Origin: Dolomedes plantarius
Lineage: Eukaryota; Arthropoda; Arachnida; Araneae; Dolomedidae
Assembly: GCA_907164885.2 (NCBI GenBank)
Contig: OU015503.1
Coordinates: 62,967,222 to 63,031,221, forward strand
Direction of reading: 5' to 3'
Length of the DNA stretch: 64,000 nucleotides
The notes below the pieces were generated by a model. The model saw only the letters and a list, made by a program, of their open reading frames with translations, made no database searches and had not been told where the DNA came from. Position numbers and translations under genes: made by a program. This document shows, piece by piece, positions 1 through 11,858 of this stretch (position 1 is the stretch's first letter; every line of letters starts with the position of its first letter).

Positions 1-247
1 AGAATCTCTAAAATATGTCAGTTCTTTCATTCTGTGATTTTAGAACTGTTTACTTTTAACGTAGGATTACTTTCCTCCATAACGGTCATTCTGAAAGCTA
101 AATTTAAGACGCTAAAACCGTCCGTCCATACCTCGCGAGTTATAATTTTGGCAGCGTGGCATACCCAGTCTTTATCGCTTGGACCAGCAGTAAACAGTTA
201 AACAGAAAAGTACCGAAAAGCGTCAAAATGTTGGCATTCATCCGTAC

Positions 248-248
<1 letters not shown>

Positions 249-293
<45 letters not shown>
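249..293. repeat. (TA)n microsatellite
   Basis: Uninterrupted TA dinucleotides. The stretches on either side (1-248 and 294-550) show no gene or element that I can recognise. Confidence 0.95.
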
Positions 294-295
<2 letters not shown>

Positions 296-554
296 CACAT
301 ATATACATATATACATACAAAAGAGGTAAGCAACGATAAGTAATCCTACGATAATAACCCGTGGTAGTTTCGTTAGAAGAGACTATGTGGATTTCTTTTT
401 CAGTATACTTAATGTAGATTTTATTTGTGTGTCAATAATTCCGTTGCCAATATTTAGAGTAATTTATAGTATGTCCTTTACTGTGAAAATATCCATGAAC
501 AAAACACTCACCTAAATACCAGTACAGAGTAGATTTTCAGATTATTTTACTTTT

Positions 555-765
555 GAATGCGTAGCCGCCAACATCGTATGGTGGCTAGAGTCTCGGGTTC
601 GAATCCCGGGTAAGGCACGGATGTTTCCTTGCAGCCCCTTCATACGGAGCAGTATTGGCTCATCTATATGGTACACCCATGTAAAGTAGCCCACAAATTC
701 GCGGAGTGGAGGGGTCAATATCCTCGCGACAATGTACCTGCCGTGTTGGATAATAAGCCTTTACA
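555..765 (+). mobile_element. tRNA-derived SINE-like segment
   Basis: A perfect RNA polymerase III B-box-like core (GGTTCGAATCC) lies at 596-606 inside a more GC-rich stretch. The sequence that follows (TAAGGCACGGATG and on to about 760) does not fold as the 3' half of a tRNA. A tRNA-derived SINE head with an unrelated body is therefore more likely than a real tRNA gene. No convincing A box was found at the right spacing. A broken relative may lie near 35740-35830. Confidence 0.4.
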
Positions 766-784
766 AATGTGTATGGAAAGTAAA

Positions 785-926
785 ACCAGAGAATCTTGAT
801 TTATCTTATTTGAAATTCTAGGACCCACCTCTATATCTCACAGGATTGATTTCCTTGATGTAAATTACGAGTAAGCCCTTTTTTTCAGTACTTATGCTCT
901 TTTAGAAAGAGTATATAGTGACATAT
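785..926 (+). repeat. Paralogous segment, left part (copy of the 5.0-5.5 kb region)
   Basis: Bases 810-922 match about 5180-5259 plus 5426-5455. They share one partial unit of the 100-bp repeat and then a TTATGCTCTTTTAG stretch. The match resumes at 1474-1550 after the solo LTR. The segment has no coding signal. It lacks the MITE present in the other copy, so it acts as an empty site. Confidence 0.75.
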
Positions 927-1473
927 TGTAACGTAGGCAATAATAAGACAAGCGTTTCGCTTCAATTACTTTACTACGCTACCTTAAACACTACAACTAC
1001 AAAAAGCAAGTATGTACAGCGAGTTAGAATTTACAGTTAGATATGTCAGGACGGCTTCGGGTTCACCGACAACTCGGCCTATCAGGCCGAAAGACCAGGA
1101 GAGCTGCGTCCTCTCTGGCACTCAAAACAGATCTCTTCTCGTGGAGTATTGGGGGTCTTCTTTTATACGGTCGGTGAATTCAAAAGCGTTCTCCGGAGTT
1201 TTAAGTGCTCGTAAGTGTCCAAAGTTTATGGGATTCCACATGTCGCTATAGTGTCAAAATTCTGGAGAGCCCTCGAACCACTCTGGGATTTATGCCTTTT
1301 ATAACGCCAGAACCGCATATTACACGAAATTTATGGCCTCTTATCCTATAGTTTATGAGACCGCTCAGTTTAACATTTCGCCGATAGATGACATGTTCAT
1401 GTTGAGGGGTAGGAACGAGCACCACAGACTGATATAATTACAATTTTCGTGTAGTAATGGAGACAACGTCACA
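927..1473 (-). mobile_element. Solo LTR (retrotransposon), 547 bp
   Basis: The segment starts TGTAACGT and ends ACGTCACA, so the ends are near-perfect inverted repeats with the TG...CA rule. It is flanked by the 4-bp direct duplication ATAT (923-926 and 1474-1477). The paralogous locus at 5426-5480 lacks the segment. Read on the minus strand it has TATA-box-like sites (GTATAAAAG at 1160-1168, and another at 1296-1304), so minus is the likely transcription strand. No internal retrotransposon genes lie beside it, which fits LTR-LTR recombination. The family is not recognised; a 4-bp duplication suits Ty3/Gypsy-like elements. ATG-started frames inside (such as 1012-1251) have no recognisable domain. 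Confidence 0.75.
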
Positions 1474-1477
1474 ATAT

Positions 1478-4400
1478 ATTTGTCAAATGTTTCATGAAGG
1501 AGACACTTCTACCAGAATCCATTACAGTGTCGAATCATGGATTTTTTTTTCAACCATAAGGATGTGTATTGATCAAGGATCAAGGACTGCAAAGTAGGTC
1601 AAGGACTTTATCTCCAGGAACTAAGTGGCAATTGCCATCATATTATACTCAGAACATTAAAAAGGCTTAAATTAGATCCTTATCAGTCAAAATTTAAAAT
1701 TAAATTAAATTCAAAATACAGTTAAAAAAAGTAATGAAGTGGAGTGAACAAAAAATAATTTAGAAAGGAGAAAATTAAAAACAATAACAATAATAATTAC
1801 AAATAAATTTGAAGTCGCGGTTTTTGAAAATTGAATGGAAGATCAGAAGAATGCACATGGTATGTTAAAGGTGAATTTGTACAATTTATCGTGTTTGATA
1901 TTCTGGTAACCTCTCTATTATTATAAGTTTCAGTTCCTTTGATGCAATTCATATACGTGTACCTTCTTCCATAAAAATGAATAGTCCGTTTTACTATGTT
2001 CTTGATTTTATTTTTACATAAAGCAGTTCAGAGTAAAATAATTACAAGATAAAAAGGACTTTTTATATACCACGGTTTTAAATTTTCTGTTGAATCATAT
2101 AATCTTGACAATTATATGTATTGATAAATACTTTAAAAAAAAATTTCTGATGAATTATCCCATCAACTTAAAAGAAAATGCTCAAATGCTTAATAAAGTA
2201 AGCAATTATAAGAAATTTTCAAACAACAACATTAACTGAAAGTAAATTTAATTCTGCTTAAAGACGGCTAAAAGTATTAAAAGAATGCATTGCCTTCGTG
2301 TTCTTTCGTGTTCTGAGCTGTTTTAAAAGTTTCAAATATCTAGCTAGTCGGAAAGTTAGTTGAAAATCGATTGCAAGATTTGTACTGGATAAACAAGAAA
2401 GGGAGTTAATAAAAACATGGTAATTGCAGATTCTGTACAGTTTAGAAAATATATACGAAATTCCCAAATATATGAAGCTTGTAATGTTACATGTTAGAAA
2501 TTTTGGAAACTTCTTTTTATTATACATATTTTTATTCCTTGTTGTTCCGTGTTTGTACGCTAATTCTCTTCATCCCTTGTTGAAAAATCACTTGATTGAG
2601 AAAAGGACTGGCATTAAGATCTGAATCTTTGAAATCGTCTGCCATAAAAATGTTGTCATGAGATAAAAATAAAAATTTGTAGATTCATACAATCACCTGC
2701 TTTTAAAATCGGTACTAAGAGAATCAATTTTCAGCTTTTTCGGAAGGTCAGAAAAGTTATATAATAATTAAGCGACTTTTAAGAAATGCGTGTCACGTGG
2801 TTTATTGAAACAATATTCAAGAATAAAATGTTTTCACAAGAAACAAATAGAGTGTGCAGTTATTTATTCTATTACTGCTCAGATGGAATGTCAAATATAC
2901 GATTCTTTACAACACATTTAACATGCTTAAAATTTTAGAACCGACTTGAATTATAGAAAGTTGATGGGGGAAAGTTTCTGGGTTATTTCCGTTTGTTTCT
3001 TATGCACTCTCTAAGAAATATATATATATAACGGCTTTTTCCTGAAAATTTTCGCAAATAAGACTACTCACTAAAAACAACTGCTAAAATTACGGATTTT
3101 AAAATTGCAGATTCTTTTACCACTCAGAATTTTCGTATAGAAATCGAAACCGGTGAATACCAAAAATATTATTCTATTCGAAAATCCAGAACCGATGTTA
3201 TCTGCCCCTTTCATGTTATTTATGCTCGCTCCAAATTGTGACAAGCTCCACAGAAACATCTAATGTCTATACCGGATATGGGATCCTTAAATCTGGTCTC
3301 TCAAAGTCCTTCCGCGTGGTTTGTAGGGGTGGGAAGAGGGTACCAGCAAACCAAAATTGTGGCAAATGTTGGCATAATGTTGACATCCGACTCTTGTGGT
3401 GCCCAATTGACACGAGCTAAAAAAGGAGCCGTATCCCTTCGCCTTCAATTCGCCTACCTGGTTAGGGACCATTAGTAACAAGAAGGAAAACAAATTTATT
3501 CGTAAAGGAATGTTTTGTTTACCTACTTAGAAGTCTAGGTAATGAATTTAGTCAAACACAATTTTTTTCGTTTTTTGTTAGTACCAGATTATCAGCTTAT
3601 TTTATGTAGTCATTTTCTCTTTTGCATCATTAATTTCAAATTAAAACGTCCATTAATGTTCGAATGTACTATAGGAAGTAGTCTTTACAACGATTTTACT
3701 TATTTTAATCAAGCGTTAAACTGAAGATAGTTTCTATATAATTAGCTCACTTCACAACAAAATGTTTCCGGAAACAGTGAATTTTTAAAAGGTTAAATAA
3801 ACACTGAACCTTCATCTCTTTCATGATTAGGAACTATTTGTTGAAAACTTCACTCCGTCACGGCAGATAAATAGCCAGCGATACTCAAGCAACAACAACA
3901 ACAAAAAATGTTCCACGCCACGGCTTGATTGCTTTCTAAACACTTCTAGCGTGTATAGACACAGTTTTAATGAACCCCAGCGGAAAGTTCTGAAACTATC
4001 GTAATTGCTTCCAAATAGCGTAAAATAAGTTTCGCATTTTTAAGTGGGAAAAAACTCATTTTTAACTTTTTTCTCTGTTCCGAAATAACAAATATATGAC
4101 TCACGACATGCTTCTCATTCATAAATTACTCTGACGACCTTTTCTCACAGATGCGGTAAACTTGAAAAAAAGGCGGCAAATTTATAGAAAGAACGTAACA
4201 GGATATGATTCTTCTATTTTATTTTTCTTCAATTTAGGATATTCCGGGTGAATCAAACGAGATGGCTTAGTCATGCTAAACAGAAAGGTTTCATTTAATT
4301 TTTATAATTTAGACCACCCATAATACAATCTATTATGCACTGGATGTGAACTACTTAAGATAGTTTCAATAGTACGACGAAACTTGGGAGGTTTATAAGA

Positions 4401-4600
4401 GAATATAATTACGTATTTCAATTTATTCTTATGACTTGTATCTGAAAAACCTGAATTATATATTTCTCAATGTTTTAAAAAAGTAAATTGTCTGAATTCT
4501 TGTCTAAACTTGTCTTGAATAACAGTTTTCATTATGATACATTTGACTTCTATTGATTTTCTGTATTTATGAAAAAAGTTATCTCGAAGATTTTACTCCA
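1478..4600. other. Gene-poor stretch
   Basis: Apart from the end of the paralogous segment (1478-1555) and a short dispersed repeat at 3290-3385, I find only AT-rich sequence with short frames that encode no recognisable domain. Confidence 0.6.
3290..3385 (+). repeat. Dispersed GT-rich repeat, copy 1
   Basis: The stretch around GTGGTTTGTAGGGGTGGGA resembles 7455-7555 (GTGGTTTGTGGGGGTGAGA), and both run on to an 'AAATTGTGG' motif. This suggests two old copies of one dispersed repeat. Its class is unknown. Confidence 0.4.
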
Positions 4601-4607
4601 TTTTTTT

Positions 4608-5258
4608 CCTTATCTTAGACTGACACTACCGGCAAAAATTTCTAGGACCTACCTCTAATACTGACAGTACTGGTTTTCTTGATATAAATTACGTGTTGGC
4701 GCATGCGCGCCACTGTGTACTACGTTCAAAAGATAGTTAGCTGTCGAGGAAGTGAGCAATGCTTGTGATTTATATTGAAGCTCACAATTTTAACTATTTT
4801 AATTTTATAGTGGCTGTGTATTGTAATGTTTATTTTATGTAATGTGTCGTCAATAAAGAAAAGAAGCAATCACAGCTGGTCCGTCGTTTAGTTATTATAC
4901 GCAAGAAGTATAAATAAACATTACGAGTAAGCCATTTTTCCTTATCTTAGACTGAAACTACCGACAAAATTTTTTAGAACCTACCTCTATTACTGACAGA
5001 ATTGGTTTCCTTGATGTAAATTACGTGTAAGCCATTTTTTCCTTATCTTAGACTGACACTACCGACAAAAATTTCTAGGACTTACCTGCATTACTGACAG
5101 TATTGGTTTCATTGATGTAAATTACGAGTAAGCCATTTTTCCTTATCTTAGACTGACACTGCTGGCCAAAATTTCTAGAACCTACCTCCATTACTGACAT
5201 TACTGACAGTATTAGTTTTCGTGATGTAAATTACGAGTAAGCCATTTTTTTTCAATTC
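4608..5258 (+). repeat. 100-bp tandem array, four units, interrupted
   Basis: Units begin with CCTTATCTTAGACTGACACT at about 4608, 4940, 5041 and 5141. The spacing is 100-101 bp, except for the first pair (332 bp). That excess is explained by the 227-bp solo LTR plus its 5-bp duplication in unit 1. No coding frame runs through the units. Confidence 0.85.
4694..4920 (+). mobile_element. Solo LTR (227 bp) inside the 100-bp array
   Basis: The segment begins TGTTGG and ends TAAACA (TG...CA, inverted TGTT/AACA). Perfect 5-bp target duplications TTACG lie at 4689-4693 and 4921-4925. A polyadenylation signal AATAAA at 4852-4857 supports plus orientation. Near its 5' end is a perfect palindrome GCGCATGCGC (4699-4708), which matches the known NRF-1/Ewg core. 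Removing the LTR and one duplication restores an exact 100-bp repeat unit. Internal genes are absent, so this is a solo LTR of an unrecognised family. Confidence 0.85.
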
Positions 5259-5261
5259 TTA

Positions 5262-5425
5262 TGGACTGTTTGCATAGAATCCTTCAGCGTCAGCGTTGCT
5301 CGTATTGAAATATATTTAACCAATTGCAAACCTCCAAACGATTAGCCACGAAATTGTTAATATCTGTGATTGGTTTAAAATATGTCAACACGAGTAACGA
5401 TGACAGATGCAGTGTGAACAGGCCC
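5262..5425. mobile_element. Harbinger-type MITE, 164 bp
   Basis: Terminal inverted repeats pair TGGACTGTT with the reverse of AACAGGCCC. Longer imperfect complementarity extends inward to CAGCGTTGCTCGT against ACGAGTAACGATG. The element is flanked by TTA at 5259-5261 and 5426-5428, the target typical of PIF/Harbinger elements. The paralogous site near 888-892 has a single TTA and no insert. A second family member lies at 40902-41070. It encodes no protein. Confidence 0.8.
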
Positions 5426-5570
5426 TTATGCTCTTTTAGAAAGAGTATATAGTGACTATATTTGTAAAATGTTTCATGGAGGAGACACTTCTACTGCATA
5501 TGAAGTTTTCAACAAATAGTTCTTAATCATGAATTCGTCGAATCACGGATTTTTACCGAGATAAAGCAAA
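5426..5570 (+). repeat. Paralogous segment, right part
   Basis: The sequence matches 893-922 and then 1474-1550 (shared GTTTCATG.AGGAGACACTTCTAC). With the 5.05-5.26 kb part it forms the second copy of the duplicated region. The two copies differ by the MITE here and the solo LTR there. Confidence 0.7.
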
Positions 5571-5989
5571 AAATTTTTTAACAACACAATAGTTTTGCCA
5601 TATGCAAAAGTTTTCATATTTTAGAAGACGGATGTCATCAATGAAATTTCAAATGATCCGTTCTTTTATGTAAACTTAATGATCTATAAAGTATTAAATT
5701 TTATTGAAAATGGCTACAGTTACGATTAGCTGAAGTTCCTGTTCTTATCTCGTTTTGTTTCCTACTTCCGTATTTTCCGTATGAAACAAAAATTCTTGCA
5801 GGGCGGAAATTTTCTTAAAGTTATTGGTAATACAAACGTTTATTTAGCAGAGCTGGACAGTCCGTACAGTTGAGACAATTAGTTAAAATTTAAATTTCTA
5901 ATAAAACTCATCAAAACTCTTGCCATACAACTTAGCGTATTCAACATGCCCTCTGCAGAGAGAGTGATGGCGAATAGAACAGATGAACG

Positions 5990-7130
5990 CATGAATCTCT
6001 TGAGAAATTTCGAGAGCTTCCCTTTTTGTGTGATCAAAGTTCGATCTATTAAGATTAATGGAAGTGCATAATAATAGATCGTTACGCATAGCCTGATTAA
6101 TGGAAGCTTTACGAATCTATTCTATAAGTCTCCTCTGAAGAAAAAACGACTGGGAATTCAGAAAATAAACCCATGCTGAGTTCTCGGCAGAAATTTAGGT
6201 TTGAGTTGAGGAATCTTCCGTTTTGTGTCATCAAGGTTCGTTCAATGACTGCGCATAAACAAAGATTAATGGAAACGCATTATTATAGATTGTTGCGAAC
6301 AGTCTGATAAATGGAAGGTTTACGAATCAATTCTGTAGGTCTCTTCTAAAGAGAAAACGATTATGAATTCAGAAAATAAACTCATTCTGAGTTCTCGGTA
6401 GAAATTTAGATTTGATATGAGAAAGCTCCCGTTTTGTGTCATCAGAATTCATTCTAATGACACAACTTGAGAAATTATAACTTGAGAAAGCTTCCGTTTT
6501 GCGTCATCAAGGTTCGTTCAATGACTGCGCATAAACAAAGATTAATGGAAACGCATTATTATCGATTGTTGCGAACAGTCTGATAAATGGAAGGTTTACG
6601 AATCAATTCTGTAGGTATCTTATAAAGAGAAAACGATTATGAATTCAGAAAATAAGCTCATTCTGAGGTCTCGGTAGAAATTTAGATTTGATATGAGAAA
6701 GCTCCCGTTTTGTGTCATCAGAATTCATTCTATGACTTTGCACATACATAGATTAATGGGAGCGCATAATCATGCATTGTTGCACACAGCCTGATTAATG
6801 GAAGGTTTACGAATCGAAACCATACGCCTCCTCTGAAGAGAAAACGATTGTGAATTCAGAAAATAAGCCCATGATATGCTGTCAGTATAAATTTATATTC
6901 AATTTGTAACATCTTCCCTATTGTGTCATCAAAATTCGTTCTATTACTACCCATAGACATGAATAAATGGAAGCGCATGATCATAGATTGCTTCGCACAG
7001 CCTGGTTAGTGGGAGGTTTACAAATAAATCCTATACATCTCCTTTGGAGAGAAAACAATTGTGAATTCAGTAAATAAACCCACGCTTAGTTCTCGTCAGA
7101 AATTTAGATTTTATTTCAGACTCTTTACTT
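5990..7130 (+). repeat. ~214-bp tandem array, about five units
   Basis: A landmark GAATTCAGAAAATAA recurs at about 6153, 6367, 6631, 6852 and 7059. The units also share TTTTGTGTCATCA and GATTAATGGAA motifs. One spacing is about 50 bp longer because of an extra partial copy near 6440-6490. There is no sustained reading frame. Confidence 0.8.
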
Positions 7131-7189
7131 TCGCACCATCGAAGGCTTGATGAAGCACGTGTTCTTTTATATCAACAAACAGAAAGAAT

Positions 7190-7390
7190 ATTTTTAATGC
7201 ACGTGAATGATTTAAGATTTAATAATTGCATTTTCTAAATTTGCCATCGATTTCTCTTCGAATAGACTAGTAATATTAACTCAAAAACTTTCTACAAATC
7301 ACGTTGAATATGTGCAAATCTTATAGCAAATATCGGATGATATAAAACGGAAGTATGATTAAATTAAATCTAAATTTCTAAAGTGACGTA
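7190..7390 (+). repeat. Detached first unit of the large 240-290-bp array
   Basis: The sequence resembles the units at 8760-9000 (sharing AATAGAC, AAATCACGTTGAATA and GATGATATAAAACG). It lies before the microsatellite-rich block at 7.4-8.4 kb, so the array appears to be split. Confidence 0.6.
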
Positions 7391-7439
7391 GACGGGTTTT
7401 ATGCCAGTTTCTCAGAAACGCTTTTACGTAGAAGACTTA

Positions 7440-7553
7440 AAAATCGTACTCGAAAACTTTCCAGGTGTGGTTTGTGGGGGTGAGAGGATGGGGGGAGGGA
7501 TGTTCCTAAATGTCGCTCCTAGGGGTTCTAGGTCTAAATTGTGGAGGCACTGG

Positions 7554-7651
<98 letters not shown>

Positions 7652-7870
7652 ATAGATAGATAGATGGATAGATTTATTTATTATTTATTTATTACGAATG
7701 CACGTAAGATTGGCTATGACGCCATTTGTTCTGAGTAAAGGTCGAGACGGCTGGTCATTCATTTAAGGGGACACCGTATAGGTGGCCAGCATTACCCCCT
7801 ACAAGTCGTTCCCGTAATTTACAACGGAGTCAAGTGACGAGACCCGAACACTATAGATGGATAGATAGAT
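7440..7870. other. Microsatellite-rich insert with a dispersed repeat and a SINE-like stretch
   Basis: This holds a second copy of the GT-rich dispersed repeat (7455-7555), (TA)n 7557-7626, (GA)n 7627-7649, GATA repeats around 7650-7672 and 7855-7878, and a more GC-balanced 130-bp stretch (7715-7850) of unknown class. There is no gene. The long TyrIle-repeat frames that cross it are translations of (TA)n. Confidence 0.6.
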
Positions 7871-7882
7871 AGATAGATACAG

Positions 7883-8368
<486 letters not shown>

Positions 8369-8519
8369 AATTAATTGCTGTGCTTGAGAGAGCGTCTCCT
8401 GGCAAGTGCCCCTCATTTAAAAAAAAAAAAGTCATAAATCTCATTGAAACGCACGAATTCATTCTCATGGGAAACTTCAGATTGAAAGAAAATTTTCTTT
8501 TAAAACATCTAAAAGCCTA

Positions 8520-11500
8520 ACAGAAACTACATATTCAACTGTAAAATACGTGCAGGTTTTTAAATCAACTGTAGAAGATGTTCTCTAAGTACTTCAGTAG
8601 AGCTACGCATAAATATTTCTTTTTCATGTAGTAATCACTTCCTCACTCGAAAAGACCTATAAAATAGACGGTTAAACTTGTCATAAATGTCAAAGTTTTC
8701 TTAAATCAAATCTACATCTTTAACGAAATTTTTTTTTCACACACTACCTGCAGAATTTGCAATCTTTTTCTCTCTAGAATAGACGTACGATACTGATTCA
8801 TGAACCCGACATAAATCACAATATACGCTGGGAGTTTTATGACAGGCCTTCGGGGATATAGAATGTAAGTTTTCTTTTTGATCAAGTTTAACGTTTCAGT
8901 AAAAAACTGCGCGTGAGTTCTTCGTAGAATTTACCATCAATTTGTCTTTGAAAAGACCAACAAAATTAACTCGTCAATCTACCATAAATCACGTTGAATA
9001 AGCGCTGTCTTAAGACAATCCTCTGGTGATCTGAAGGGATGTTTTCGTTTATAAAACCTTTATTTTCTAATGCAACCACGAATGTGTTACATTGTTCAAT
9101 TTCTACATTTTTCCTCACTGGAAGATACCAATAAAATTGACTCTTAACATGCCATAAATCACATTCAAATCGCACTATCTCACAAACAAGCCTCAAATGA
9201 TATAAAACGTATGTTTTCCTTAAGTCTGAATTTCTAGCAAGAATCAGGCATTTATCATTTGCTGAATCCTCTAATGTTTTACCTCTTTTAAATTTTTAAT
9301 TTTTAATACAATTACGATATGTTATTTGTTGAATTTCTACCATTTTCTCAGTGAACGATACCAATAAAATTGACTCTTGAGCCTACCATAAATCACATTT
9401 AATACGCCCTATCTAATGAAAAAGCATTCCGTGCCGTTAAATGTACGTTTTCCTAAATGAAATAGAAATGTCTAGCAAATATTACGCATATATTATTTTT
9501 TAAATTTGTGATAGTTTTACTGCCATAAAATTTCTATTTTCTAATACAACTACGCATGTAATATTTGTTGAATTTCTAGCTTTTTTTCTCGCTAGAAAAT
9601 ACCAATAAAACTGACTATTAAACGAGCCGGAAATCTTACTCAGTACACATTGTCTTACGAACAAGTGTCCGATGATATAAAAAATATAGCTTTTCCTTAA
9701 TTAAGTCTAAATTTTTTGCAGTAATTAAGCATGTATAATTTACCGAATTTTCTATCGTTTTATAAATTTTACATTTATAAATTTTTTAATTTCTAATACA
9801 GTTACGCATCTGTTGGTTGAATTTCTACCTTTAATTCTCAACGGAACATACCAATAAACTTTACTCTTAGATATACCATAAATCGCATTCAATACCTACT
9901 GCTTTATGAAGAAGACTCCAATTGTAAAAAATGTACATTTTCCATTAATTAAGTCTAAATTTTTACCAAATATCTGGCATGTATCATTTGCTTAATTTGC
10001 TATAGTTTTTCTTCTATAAACTTTTTAATTTTTTATAGAATAAAGCAAGTGTTATTTTTTGTTTTTTCTATTTGTTGATTTGCCATTTTTTATCACTGGA
10101 CGATACAAATAAAACTGACTCTTAAACCTCCCACCTTACAAACAAGCCTCCGATGATACAAAAGGTATTGTTTCCTTAATTCAGTATAAATTTTTAGCAA
10201 AAATTAGGCATTTATTATTCATTGAATTTGCTTTCGTTTTACCTCTATATATTTTATTCATTTCTAATATAATTATGCATGTAGTAGTTGTTGAATTATG
10301 CATGTAGTAGTTGTACCTTTTTTCACTGAAAGATGATGATCGTTATGTAAAATGTACGTCTTCCTCAATTAAATCAAAATTTCTAGTAAATACAACGCCC
10401 ATATCATTCGATTAATTTCTTGTCGTCTTACATCTCGTAAAAACTAAGCAAAAGTTAGGCATTTATCATTTGCTGAATTTTCTATCGTTTTACCTCTATA
10501 ATTTTATTTCTAACACAATTACTCATGTATTGTTTGTTGGATTCTTACATTTTTTCACTGGAATTTGCTGAACGTGATGTAAAATGTACGTTTTCCCAAA
10601 TTAAATAAAAATTTACAATATAACGCATATATTATTTGTTGAATTTCCTATCGTTTTAACTCTCGTAAAGACTATGCAAAAATTTGGCATTTATTATTTG
10701 TTGAATTTGCTATCGTTTTACCTTAATATATTTTTTTAATTTTTAATGCAGTTACGCATTTATTATTTGTTGAAATTCTACCCCTTTTTTCAATGGAAGA
10801 TTATACTCGTCATAAAAAATTTAAGTTTTCCTAAATTAATCCAAAAATGACAACATATATAATGCATATATTATTTGTTGAATTTCCTATCATTTTAACT
10901 CTAGGAAAAACCAAGCAAAAATTAGGCATTTATCATTTGTTGAATTTGTTATTGTTTCACCTGTCTTAAAAACTAAGCAAAAAATAAGAATTTATCATTT
11001 GTTGAATTTACTATCGTTTTACCTCTATAATTTTGTATATTTCTAATACAACTAATCATGTTATTTGTTGGATTTCTACATTTTTTTCACTGGAAGATGG
11101 TGATCGTGATATAAAATGTACGTTTTACTAAATTAAATCAAAATTTACAACAAATAAAACGCATATATAATAATATATGAACACATATATAATAATATAT
11201 AAAATGATAGCAAATTCAGCAAATATGTTGAATTTCCTATCGTTTTAACTCTCGCAAAAATTAAGCAAAAATTAGGTATTTGTCATTTGTTGAATTTCTT
11301 ATCGTTTTACCTTAATATTTTTTTAATTTTTAATGCAATTGCGTATATAATATTTGTTGAATTTCTACACTTTTTTTCACTGGAAGATTCAAATCGTCGT
11401 GAACAATGTAAGTTTTCCTAAATTAATGCAAAGTTTACAATAAATATTACGCATATATCATTTGTTAAATTTCCTATCGGTTTTACCTCTCGTAAAATCT

Positions 11501-11830
11501 AAGCAAAAATTAGGCATTTATCATTTGTTGAATTTGCTATCGTTTAACCTCTATAATTTTATTTATTTCAGATACAACTAATCATGTGTTATTTGTTGGA
11601 TTCGTACATTTTGTGTTCGTAGGAAGATGGTGATCGTGATGTAAAATGTACGTTTTCCTAAATTAAATTTAAATTTATAGCAAATATTACGCCTATATCA
11701 TTCGTTTAATTACCTATAGTTTTACCTCTCGTAAAAACTAATATAGTGAACTCACAAACATGCCATAAATCTTTTCTTTTCCAATATCACCAGTCTTAAA
11801 AAATGTAAATCATCCGCTTTTGACTAATAA
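8520..11830 (+). repeat. Large tandem array, 240-290-bp units
   Basis: Landmarks such as AAAATGTACGTTTTCC, GAATTTGCTATCGTTTTACC and ATTATTTGTTGAATTTCTAC recur through the whole 3.3 kb. Early units (8.7-10.1 kb) carry an AATAAAATTGACTCTTAAAC segment that later units lack. Later units carry a CTAAGCAAAAATTAGGCATT segment instead, so two sub-arrays are fused. There is no coding frame. A short inverted copy sits at 11201-11246. Confidence 0.85.
11201..11246. repeat. Local inverted repeat inside the array
   Basis: The arms are 11201-11221 and 11226-11246. The left arm (AAAATGATAGCAAATTCAGC) is an inverted version of the array motif that forms the right arm, with a few mismatches and a four-base loop. 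It lies just after two copies of an ATATATAATAATATAT motif. Confidence 0.7.
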
Positions 11831-11858
11831 ACACGCGTAATCATATACCCACACTAAT

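Noticed and set aside
559..630. Functional tRNA gene
   Set aside because: A B-box-like core is present, but I could not find a matching A box or fold an acceptor stem, and the sequence continues as a SINE-like body.
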